A DNA stretch of 64,000 nt. Origin: Caprella mutica (lineage: Eukaryota > Arthropoda > Malacostraca > Amphipoda > Caprellidae). The notes beneath the pieces are model-generated. The model was not told the DNA's origin. It searched no databases and worked only from the letters and a program-made list of their open reading frames with translations. Positions 58,501-64,000 of this stretch are shown here, in pieces (position 1 is the first letter of the stretch; every line of letters begins with the position of its first letter). The position numbers and the translations under genes were made by a program. The stretch spans positions 62,001 to 126,000 of the forward strand of contig CANNZV010001455.1 in assembly GCA_947561585.1 (NCBI GenBank), read 5' to 3'.

Positions 58501-59615
58501 CAGTGAGGGCCAAAATTTGACTGGGCGTTACATGGTGAAATTTATCGGAGCAGAAAATTGTGCGCTCCTCAGTCCTCACCGCTTTTAATATTTTGTGTAG
58601 CCCAAAACCTTCGAAGCGGTGGCCGAGGATGCACGTTGTTTTCTTAACGAGAGACAATTTCTGATGAACGGTGTAAGTTTCTTTCTGATCTAGTACAGAC
58701 GAGGCACATTTGATCGCGCGTTCAAAAGCGAGCCTTTTACAGACGGAGCGTTTTCTAACGTGCGTTAGATAAACCATATATAATATATGATAACCCCCAG
58801 CAAATGCGAGTTTCAACAACAATCCTGACACGCGCGTTCGATGGGTGATTGAGACGAAAAGCGCGTTAAATGACACCCGCCCTGTCTGTACGAGCGCTAT
58901 AACGATTAGTTATGAATTTTTCCCTGCATCTGGAACGCTCCAGCAAAGTTCTTGCGATGAGAACACGGGCCATTAAGGATCTAAGTGGTAGGTAGGTCCT
59001 TCACCCTATATAGGTAAATAGGAAACAAACTGAAATTGTTAGATTGATCTTTTACTCACTTTGCTTTCCAATTCTAATGAAAATTTGATTCCGATGATGA
59101 ATTTACAAATTTAATAGATTTAATCATTTAAATGATGAAAACTGGATTTAGAGTTCAACAAAATAGTAGGTATTACTTATTATGTTATATAATGTTAACT
59201 ATTTCAATGTACAATTGTACATACAGTATAACTCCTCTATAACAATGAACTACAACTAGAGCTGACTTCATTATAGAGGAGTTGTACTGGTAGAACTCCT
59301 CTATAATGAACTACAATTGGTCACTATATAGAGCTTCATTCATTATAGATGAGTTAAGATATCATAGAAAACTGATGACTATTTTATGGCAGACTACACA
59401 AAATATGTTCAATCTACAGGGTACTTCATTACTCAGGACTCTACTAATGAGGATGGTTCACTATACAGGACTTCATTATAGAGGAGTAGTGCGGTATAAA
59501 TGTTAGTAAACTTTATACTATCTTCTAAATAATAAAATAAGATTATAAAACAACCCTTTGGATATACTCACAGTGATGCTATCCCACTAACGATATTGTC
59601 GAAGAAGTTTTCCAT
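40425..59615 (-). CDS. GMC oxidoreductase (insect glucose dehydrogenase-like), 14 exons
   Basis: GMC enzymes use FAD to oxidise sugars, alcohols or sterols; insect members act in cuticle, development and defence. Fourteen phase-consistent exons give 623 residues, normal for insect members. Visible in order: FAD-binding YDFIVVGAGTAG (about 53-64), VLLLEAG, GMC signature 1 region QGKVVGGGSS (130-139), HDYDHWA, signature 2 AGAINTPKLLMLSGVGP (306-322), VGKNLQDH (340-347), substrate-domain segments, YHPVGTCKMG with catalytic-position His548, and LRIADSSIMP. The position of the second catalytic His/Asn is Pro593, so activity is uncertain. There is no clean signal peptide, though residues 24-37 are hydrophobic. 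Substrate cannot be assigned. Confidence 0.95.
40765..40919 (-). CDS. GMC exon 13 (catalytic His)
   Basis: 155 nt, acceptor gtttcag, donor gtgaga. Reads PLRWCRDFISNIDVYLECF, then ARYMITTSYHPVGTCKMG and DPLAVVDSRL. The His in YHPVGT is the family catalytic histidine. Leaves two bases. Confidence 0.97.
41073..41143 (-). CDS. GMC exon 12
   Basis: 71 nt, acceptor tccacag, donor gtatgt. Reads GLKFAMKIATTDAMKKVG then IKFESK, the helix linking to the catalytic segment. Ends at phase 0. Confidence 0.95.
41342..41516. mobile_element. MITE family B, copy 3
   Basis: Ends aggggttgtaacaatatgct and agcatattgtcacaaccct. In GMC intron 11. Confidence 0.88.
41530..41707 (-). CDS. GMC exon 11
   Basis: 178 nt, acceptor gccag, donor gtaagt. 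Reads AFSDLLEPLNTKTGMVLAPS, then PKSRGWVLLSSNNPDDNPLI and NFLSHPSDLTLIVKG: the conserved 'RPkSrG.v.L.s.nP.d.P.I..nyl' block. Confidence 0.97.
42059..42216 (-). CDS. GMC exon 10
   Basis: 158 nt, acceptor ttgcag, donor gtaagg. Reads GPLSRPYSNDGAAYVNLNG then WPDLIIDNLNL and RYGLNMRPE; 'GPLs...ay.....wPDi' matches the substrate-binding domain. Confidence 0.95.
42294..43466. mobile_element. Tc1/mariner-like transposon remnant with TA target duplication
   Basis: 1.17 kb bounded by near-perfect inverted ends (cagggtggcgcaaaaaaaag and its complement, extending about 45 bp) and flanked by TA on each side. It sits in GMC intron 9 and interrupts another dispersed repeat (ctcctctataatgaactac). It contains a decayed transposase piece. 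Confidence 0.88.
42576..42869 (-). pseudogene. Decayed mariner-like transposase fragment
   Basis: A 97-codon open frame with LRFHPLKKHRTLRTDLPHCL then FAKWLLQK and VIGDEDVF. This resembles the 'fhPYk...v..L...D...R..fc.w.l...i.f.DEa.F' region before the second catalytic Asp in Tc/mariner transposases of insects. It is short and has no intact catalytic triad, so it is inactive. Confidence 0.6.
43569..43746. mobile_element. MITE family B, copy 4
   Basis: ctagggttgtgacaatatgc to gcatattgtcacaaccctag, beginning about 40 bases before the exon 9 donor side on the plus map. In GMC intron 9. Confidence 0.9.
43790..43949 (-). CDS. GMC exon 9
   Basis: 160 nt, acceptor cccatag, donor gtgagg. Reads IAVRASLEGVGKNLQDHHII then RNLDIQKLKNYAETLD. 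VGxNLQDH is the conserved block just after signature 2. Leaves one base. Confidence 0.96.
44150..45026 (-). repeat. 15-bp minisatellite of splice donors after GMC exon 8
   Basis: Roughly 58 copies of a unit reading gaggaaggtgagtga on the minus strand, each an AAG|GTGAGT donor. The first exon-proximal donor is instead GTAAGT. The exon 8 end sequence (agtcaccttaggaaaa) recurs at the far end of the array near 44135-44152. The first ~11 units stay open in the exon 8 frame, coding VSERK repeats. Confidence 0.94.
45026..45139 (-). CDS. GMC exon 8 (GMC signature 2), donor heads a minisatellite
   Basis: 114 nt, acceptor tttccag, phase 0 both ends. Reads IVNVRVNNEVIVCAGAINTP, then KLLMLSGVGPRSHLRKKK. 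The GAxxTPxLLxxSGVGP block is GMC signature 2. Donor aag|gtaagt is followed at once by a 15-bp array of gtgagt donors. Confidence 0.97.
45189..45370. mobile_element. Fold-back family C, copy
   Basis: gggggtcagttacggattat paired with accgataaatcgtaactaac, with part of the 38-bp palindrome in the centre. In GMC intron 7, next to exon 8. Confidence 0.8.
45436..45590. mobile_element. Fold-back family C, divergent copy
   Basis: gggtaagttccgagttatcg with the diverged partner catgatcgaaaatgtgaaac. Similar single arms occur near 19676, 24630, 28535, 40655 and 62645. Confidence 0.65.
46075..46962 (-). repeat. 35-bp minisatellite repeating the GMC exon 7 donor
   Basis: About 25 copies of a 35-bp unit. 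On the minus strand each contains aaagggagg|gtgagtagata, where aaagggagg is the last nine coding bases of exon 7. Every copy is thus an identical candidate 5' splice site. Reading past the first donor gives Val-Ser-Arg-stop (gtg agt aga taa). Confidence 0.94.
46952..47008 (-). CDS. GMC exon 7 (57 nt), donor heads a minisatellite
   Basis: A 57-nt symmetric exon coding IFFDRKGRTAGVVYKRKGR, which fits the family's 'I.fd...a.GV.y.r.g' strand between exons 6 and 8. The acceptor (aaataag) has a weak pyrimidine tract. The donor agg|gtgagt starts a 35-bp array. It is separated from exon 6 by an 8.1 kb intron. Confidence 0.9.
47077..47333. mobile_element. Fold-back MITE family A, copy 3
   Basis: Same ends and arms as copy 1 with the full 38-bp central palindrome. 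Just upstream (on the minus strand) of GMC exon 7. Confidence 0.9.
47339..47560. mobile_element. Fold-back MITE (cgccatctggatttgaaagt)
   Basis: Arms gcgccatctggatttgaaag and ctttcaaatccagatggcgc, ends acgccactctcg and cgagagtg. Adjacent to MITE A copy 3. Confidence 0.82.
47589..47780. mobile_element. Fold-back MITE (cgttttgcatgcagcgat)
   Basis: Ends tacgttttgcatgcagcgat and atcgctgcatgcaaaacgta with gatcatcgca arms. Part of the MITE cluster in GMC intron 6. Confidence 0.82.
47820..54066. mobile_element. Fold-back element with a 5.7 kb minisatellite core
   Basis: Left arm (about 47820-48040) and right arm (about 53830-54066) are inverted copies: gcgcaatttacc... and ...gtaaattgcgc outside, gcggatacaacaaacta and tttgttgtatccgctagt inside. 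A compact relative with the same arms is at 15531-16005. The core is the 20-bp array. It lies in the 8.1 kb GMC intron 6. Confidence 0.85.
48040..53806. repeat. 19/20-bp minisatellite (tttcaaagatatagattac)
   Basis: About 290 copies of cttttcaaagatatagatta with one-base length variants (cttt versus cctt or ctttt). Higher-order repeats of several hundred bases are visible; for example, blocks near 50220-50900 recur near 51400-52000 and 52740-53340. It begins and ends at the fold-back arms. Confidence 0.97.
54067..55102. other. Rest of GMC intron 6
   Basis: No exon. Contains an imperfect fold-back with ttgtcaatacgacacagatt and gtgtcgtatcaataactg (54076-54212), AT-rich DNA, and the mariner-type MITE at 54474-54952. 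Confidence 0.6.
54474..54952. mobile_element. Mariner-type MITE (cagggtgattcag)
   Basis: Bounded by TA-cagggtgattc and catcttg-TA with an inverted second copy at 379-920. It has a degenerate coding trace but no intact transposase. Within GMC intron 6. Confidence 0.75.
55103..55224 (-). CDS. GMC exon 6
   Basis: 122 nt, acceptor attccag, donor gtgagt. Reads GFSPLYFTIKNGIRESVSEA, then KKNFDVLTRATVQK, ending at phase 0. Insect members have 'G...R.S...A...NL.V' at this place. Confidence 0.94.
55501..55670. mobile_element. MITE family B, copy 5
   Basis: ctagggttgtgacaatatgc to gcatattgtcacagtcctag. In GMC intron 5. Confidence 0.9.
55705..55839 (-). CDS. GMC exon 5
   Basis: 135 nt, acceptor tttttcag, donor gtattt. 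Reads ERYHGRRGEMVVDEKRFKTG then KELGFDIIDENTEESVG. The YHGxxG block follows signature 1 in the family. Phase 1 in and out. Confidence 0.95.
56470..56659 (-). CDS. GMC exon 4 (GMC signature 1)
   Basis: 190 nt, acceptor cccccag, donor gtgaaa. Reads ASILTQGKVVGGGSSTGNL, then RGSKHDYDHWAFLGNTGW and SVLPYFKKSE. GKVxGGxSS is the FAD-contacting GMC signature; the usual Asn after it is Thr-Gly here. Confidence 0.96.
56816..57015 (-). CDS. GMC exon 3 (FAD-binding)
   Basis: 200 nt, acceptor cactcag, donor gtgaga. Completes VGAGTAGCIVATRLSETG, then VLLLEAGASATPETIVPS and GTDLDWFF, ending QQGYFMN at phase 0. This is the Rossmann beta-alpha-beta for the ADP part of FAD. Confidence 0.97.
57050..57240. repeat. 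CG-rich inverted sequence, likely another MITE
   Basis: gggcgttttatgacgcgggt at the left and gaaactgccccgtt at the right, with internal similarity to 58720-58880 (ataccatatatggtaacaccc-like). In GMC intron 2. Confidence 0.5.
57453..57680. mobile_element. Fold-back MITE family A, copy 4
   Basis: ggcgtacacacgtagggttt to catgtgtacggccc with one arm shortened. In GMC intron 2. Confidence 0.85.
57745..57995 (-). repeat. 40-bp minisatellite repeating the GMC exon 2 end and donor
   Basis: About six copies of a 40-bp unit. On the minus strand each has gcctacgacttcattgtgg followed by gtaagg, so each copy contains the last 28 coding bases of exon 2 plus its 5' splice site. Reading past the first donor gives GKGGD then a stop. 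Nearly identical copies imply recent expansion. Confidence 0.93.
57963..58090 (-). CDS. GMC exon 2, donor heads a minisatellite
   Basis: 128 nt, acceptor cctccctacag. Reads VFPSKLQDLMFVFRLILN then LNLDEAGVIKGAYDFIV, leaving one base. Donor gtaagg; the last 28 exon bases and donor are repeated downstream about five more times. Another acceptor at 58161 would extend the exon upstream (VHYLTIGEII) but needs a different first exon. Confidence 0.88.
58198..58975. mobile_element. 780-bp fold-back element in GMC intron 1
   Basis: Outer ends ggcccggttacaccgc and gagaacacgggcc, with arms gaactttgttggagcg and acgctccagcaaagttc. GC-richer than its surroundings. It holds a 135-codon minus-strand frame (58469-58876) that I do not recognise. 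A poly-G run lies at 58318-58334. Confidence 0.75.
59229..59495. repeat. Dispersed ctcctctataatgaa repeats, intact target copy
   Basis: Same family as 8990-9260. It includes ggtcactatatagagcttca at about 59323, matching the joined flanks of the transposon at 42294-43466. In GMC intron 1, just before exon 1. Confidence 0.8.
59572..59615 (-). CDS. GMC exon 1 (putative start)
   Basis: 44 nt: ATG at 59615-59613, reading MENFFDNIVSGIAS plus two bases, then a strong donor gtgagt. The leftover two bases fit the acceptor at 58091-58092 and no other acceptor of exon 2. Chosen because it supplies ATG, donor and phase, giving a 623-residue protein of family size. Confidence 0.65.
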
Positions 59616-62600
59616 GATTGGATAGGTACCTTACTTATAGTAAGGGTGACAATTGTATGTTGTACTTAAATTAAAGGCGTTAATTGACTAGCATTGTACC
59701 TAGGTAATATTTAACATGTTTACATGTTGGATGGAAATAGGTCAATTTTATGCATATTTAAGTTCATAGAATTAACGACATATCTGAAAATAAAAAGAAG
59801 GATAACAATTAGAATAATAAATCTATGGTAAGTGGCGAAATCATTTCATTAGTATATATATAAAAGTTAGATATTTAATTTGAAGGTAAATAAATCCCTT
59901 TTTCCTATTCCACTCATCAATTCCCAGAACCCGTAAAAAGTGCACAGCTCTAGAATGTTAAAGTAAAGACCTTCAGCCATGCACTGAAAAACTACCCACA
60001 CAAAAAATGATATGGTAGCTAAACTGCAACTAGGATGGTATACTGTACACTATAATACTATAGTAAGGTATAGTGGCCCTATTATTGTAGCTACATTATA
60101 GAATACTATATCGGTCGGTTCTTCTTAAAATATTCGTTTTAGGGTCACACAGGTAAATTGCGGCACTGCTAATTTCAAACCATCTTCTGAATAAAGAATC
60201 TATATCTTACTGAACTGATTTTGTTTTAAAATGTTGCATATCAAATTGAAAAGCACCGCAATACTGTTATAATATAAATATATCAATGTTCTAAAGCTAT
60301 GTTTTTGTTAGAGTTTTTGTGTTTTGAAGTTAGTTAGTGTGCCGCAATAGAGCTACCTACTTCACCCTGTATTGAAAAACTCGTTTCAATTTGTCCTGCT
60401 ATACCAAATTTTGAAACTATCAGATAATTAGTAAAAATAACTAACATATCTGAAGGATATCAAATTGTCAGTCCCTTTAAAGCAAATAATTCATGTTTCT
60501 TTTTTAGCGACATGGCCTTTGGTTCCACTTCAGACGTTAAACTCGTCATAAATTTATCAAGTAAACTTTATAAAAAAATATCTTAGTTTTACGAAATAGG
60601 AATAAAAGAAACTTGCAAGTAGAATACCATAAATACGGTATAGAGACTACAGCTAGACAATAATAGCATTTTTTATACTATATATATATTATATACTACT
60701 GTATAGTGTATAGGGTTCTTGGAAATCTCGTTCTCGTTTAATAATAATAGAAAAAGTTGCATATTCCCGTACAGTTGCGTATTCCCGTACAGTTGCGTAT
60801 TCCCGTACAGTTGCGTATTCCCGTACAGTTGCGCGTTCCCGTACAGTTGCGCGTTCCCGTACAGTTGCGCGTTCCCGTACAGTTGCGCGTTCCCGTACAG
60901 TTGCGCGTTCCCGTACAGTTGCGCGTTCCCGTACAGTTGCGCGTTCCCGTACAGTTGCGCGTTCCCGTACAGTTGCGCGTTCCCGTACAGTTGCGCGTTC
61001 CCGTACAGTTGCGCGTTCCCGTACAGTTGCGCGTTCCCGTACAGTTGCGCGTTCCCGTACAGTTGCGCGTTCCCGTACAGTTGCGCGTTCCCGTACAGTT
61101 GCGCGTTCCCGTACAGTTGCGCGTTCCCGTACAGTTGCGCGTTCCCGTACAGTTGCGCGTTCCCGTACAGTTGCGTATTACCGTACAGTTGCGTATTACC
61201 GTACAGTTGCGTATTACCGTACAGTTGCGTATTCCCGTACAGTTGCGTATTCCCGTACAGTTGTGTATAACCGTACAGTTGCGTATTCCCGTACAGTTGC
61301 GTATTCCCGTACAGTTGCGCATTCCCGTACAGTTGCGCATTCCCGTACAGTTGCGCATTACCGTACAGTTGCGCATTACCGTACAGTTGCGTATTACCGT
61401 ACAGTTGCGTATTACCGTACAGTTGCGCATTACCGTACAGTTGCGCATTACCGTACAGTTGCGTATTACCGTACAGTTGCGTATTACCGTACAGTTGCGT
61501 ATTCCCGTACAGTTGCGTATTCCCGTACAGTTACGTATTCCCGTACAGTTACGTATTCCCGTACAGTTGCGTATTCCCGTACAGTTGCGTATTCCCGTAC
61601 AGTTGCGTATTCCCGTACAGTTGCGTATTCCCGTACAGTTGCGTATTACCGTACAGTTGCGCATTCCCGTACAGTTGCGCATTCCCGTACAGATGCGCAT
61701 TCCCGTACAGTTGCGTACCTATTCCCATACACCACATTTAAGTAGCTAGTAACTGTTAATCCGGTGTCTCTAATAATTAAATTAAAGACACGTTCTTCCA
61801 AACTACAGGTATATCGTGGTCAGTATATTTTACAAAATTTACACAAGTAACTAATGTACGAAATTGCGTAATTGTCGAAATAACGTAAGTTATTCTTCAT
61901 TAAAATAACTATTTTCGAAGGCATTGATAGGTAGCTACATAGCTAAATAAATAAAATATTGTGATATTTATATAGGTAATTATAGCGAGACAATTTTAGT
62001 TTAGAAAGCGAGTATACCTACCTAAATAAAGTATATTTTTTAAAGAATTTGAAATAGGCTAGTTAATGAATGAAAAATGAGGCTCAGTAAATTTTGAATA
62101 ATGTTGTCGCAGTTACAATTCTAATGAGTCATGAATTAACGAATTGAAATTTTCAAACATGAATTAATTTTACAATATTTTTTTTGATGGCTACACATTG
62201 ATATTTTCCATGTACCTATAAATGAATACACATGTATAGTTAAATAATTCATTAACAAAGAACTATCTTCATAATAAAACAAGGTTCCGCTGTACGAACG
62301 GCACCACATAACCTACTGCTCTCACTTCTCTAAAACTACTGAATAAATTAACGCAATTAAAAATTGGTAAGTACCTATCTAAATAGGATAATATTTAATG
62401 TAATTAATTATTATAGACATCTATATTCTAAAACTAACTAAGATTGCTGTTTATTTGATTTGAATTATTCAACTACTATTTATTATAGAATTGGTTCATA
62501 AAAAGCGTGTTGAAACCATAAAAACAATATAGTAAAATATGCACGTAGTGGCCAATGTTCAACCTTGACTTGATCCTTATAGGTTTTTTGGACTTGTTTA

Positions 62601-63707
62601 TCAACATACTTGTTGCTTCCACTGAAAGTTATATATATTATTAAGGGTAAGTTTCAAGTTAAAGGTCTGTTTCACAATTTCGATCATATAAGAATAGATA
62701 TTGGCATAAAACTATTATTTACTTTGTTACATTATTTTTTCTTTTGTTATCGAATATATGAAGCAGTCTTATATAGCCTTTTAACTTACCCGAATCAACA
62801 ATTAATTATTGCTCGCACTATTTTTTATGTGAGATATGAATAGCCATTGTATTTTTATAGTTCTTGTATTATAGCTTTGGCAATACCTATACTATACTTA
62901 ATTAAATATATATTAGGTACGTACTCCAACGTAGTCTAGCTAAGTACCTAGGTAGTTTATTTTCTTTTAAATCTTCAAAACATTTTCCAAAAGTATTCTA
63001 TTTTTGCAGTCTCATGAAAATGACTTTACATTTCTTTTATTCTTCACTTTTTAGTCAATATCCTTCATGAAGTTTCGCAACTTTTTATTTTGTTATACGG
63101 AGACAAAAAGTTCCGAGTTAGCGGATTGTTCATTGTTTTCGACCATACACCTAAGAAATAGAATATAATAACTATTAATTAGGCTATTTATCATCATCTA
63201 TGCTAAGTTTTTATATGGAATTTAGTTAATTTACCCTAATTAGGTATGCTGAGAAGATTTTGCCTAGTAATATATGTTCCCATTTTATAATATTGCGCTT
63301 TTGAATAATCTCTGCTGATATTTAATTTATAAAGAATAGCATGAATAGATATATCAATATAATTTAATGAGTTGCAATAAATTAATAAAAAATTTGGGAA
63401 TAAAGAAATATTGGCATTTAGTGCGATAAAGTACTGGATTCTTTAAAATCCTGATGTCACTGAAATTTATCGACGATCAGATCCAATCCTCTAAATTCTT
63501 CTGACTATTGGATCCAATCTCTTATAAATTCTATAGATCACCTAATACATTTCTCTGGACCGCTATTTGTTTTGATTTGAGGCACATTCATGGAAGATAG
63601 CAACTATTAATTCTTAGGCGGAGTATTTGATTAATTAGCCTGTGTTCCTTAGTAAACATTAGGTGGAGCTAATTGTTATTTTGCGAATTCTTCTCTGAAA
63701 TATCACA
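59616..63707. other. Intergenic region between divergent GMC and CAND1 genes
   Basis: AT-rich, no coding exon seen. Contains the 18-bp minisatellite (60757-61730), a short dispersed repeat end at 60499-60545 shared with 30.3 kb and 34.97 kb, and one arm of a family C fold-back near 62645. Promoters of both genes should lie here, but I see no element I can call with confidence. Confidence 0.6.
60757..61730. repeat. 18-bp minisatellite between GMC and CAND1
   Basis: About 54 copies of cccgtacagttgcgtatt with variants gcgttc, gcgcatt and gcgtattac. The unit has a CpG-rich form (gttgcgcgttcccgtaca) in the first half. It lies about 1.1 kb upstream of the GMC start and 2 kb upstream of CAND1. Confidence 0.96.
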
Positions 63708-63749
63708 ATGGCGGCTGTTTCCTATCACATCTCCAACCTTTTGGATAAG
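63708..63749 (+). CDS. Cand1: CAND1 first coding exon
   Basis: CAND1 is a HEAT-repeat protein that exchanges substrate receptors on cullin-RING ubiquitin ligases. The 42-nt exon reads MAAVSYHISNLLDK and ends at donor gtaata at phase 0; cacaATGG is a good start context. The CAND1 N-terminus in animals is of the form MAxxSYHISNLLEK, with a splice at this place as I recall. The rest of the gene lies beyond the window; no second exon is seen to 64000. Confidence 0.8.
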
Positions 63750-64000
63750 GTAATACCTAATATTATTTTAGAACTTCAACTCTTTATTTAATTTACTGAA
63801 AGGACTGACACATTTACCTCAAAATGACAATTTTTTTTGAAAAGGAGTTCTTTAACCTATTCATACTGGCTGTCAAACATCCTGGTGGCTGACACACACA
63901 GTGACACCAGTCTGCCACTGGCACTGCCCTGTTTCATAGTGTGGCAGGAAAGTTGCCACTTGCCAGTTTGATTAGAAAATGTATTCCAGACTGTATTTCA

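Noticed and set aside
58469..58876. 135-codon minus-strand open frame
   Set aside because: It lies wholly inside a fold-back element, has no recognisable domain, and cannot be linked to a GMC exon by phase. It may be decayed transposon coding sequence.
60738..61749. Open frames of 320-330 codons on both strands
   Set aside because: Products of the 18-bp tandem repeat; no other coding features.

Overview
The window is eukaryotic nuclear DNA: AT-rich, intron-rich, GT-AG spliced, and packed with mariner-type 'CAGGGTG' elements, fold-back MITEs and large minisatellites. The conserved protein segments point to an arthropod, most likely an insect. I cannot name the species from sequence alone.

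Three genes are supported. (1) Plus strand, 6490-33649: the 3' part of a neuron navigator gene (NAV1/2/3; Drosophila sickie). I rebuilt 21 exons whose splice phases all agree. They give about 2,307 residues, ending in the NAV AAA-type ATPase domain and the family's C-terminal ESTL; the 5' exons (including any CH domain) lie upstream. (2) Minus strand, 59615 down to 40425: a complete GMC (glucose-methanol-choline) FAD oxidoreductase of insect glucose-dehydrogenase type, with 14 phase-consistent exons and 623 residues. It converges tail to tail with NAV. (3) Plus strand, 63708-63749: the first coding exon of a CAND1 (cullin-associated NEDD8-dissociated protein) gene, divergent from the GMC gene.

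Layout: 1-6489, repeat-rich upstream or intronic DNA with a 2.75 kb 24-bp minisatellite; 6490-33649, NAV exons separated by MITE-filled introns; 33650-36950, NAV 3' UTR and intergenic repeats; 36955-40450, a 27-bp minisatellite made of the last eight codons plus stop of the GMC gene; 40425-59615, GMC exons with three donor-anchored arrays, a mariner remnant and a 6.2 kb fold-back element with a 20-bp-unit core; 59616-63707, intergenic DNA with an 18-bp minisatellite; 63708 onward, CAND1.

The most unusual signal is that five separate minisatellites start exactly at a gene-structure boundary. Four repeat a 5' splice site together with the last bases of its exon (NAV exon 18; GMC exons 2, 7 and 8). 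One repeats the GMC stop codon with the codons before it. Units differ in length (24, 40, 35, 15 and 27 bp) and in sequence, so they arose independently. In three of the donor arrays, use of the next donor copy brings in an in-frame stop. In the GMC exon 8 array it stays open and would insert five-residue repeats into the enzyme.
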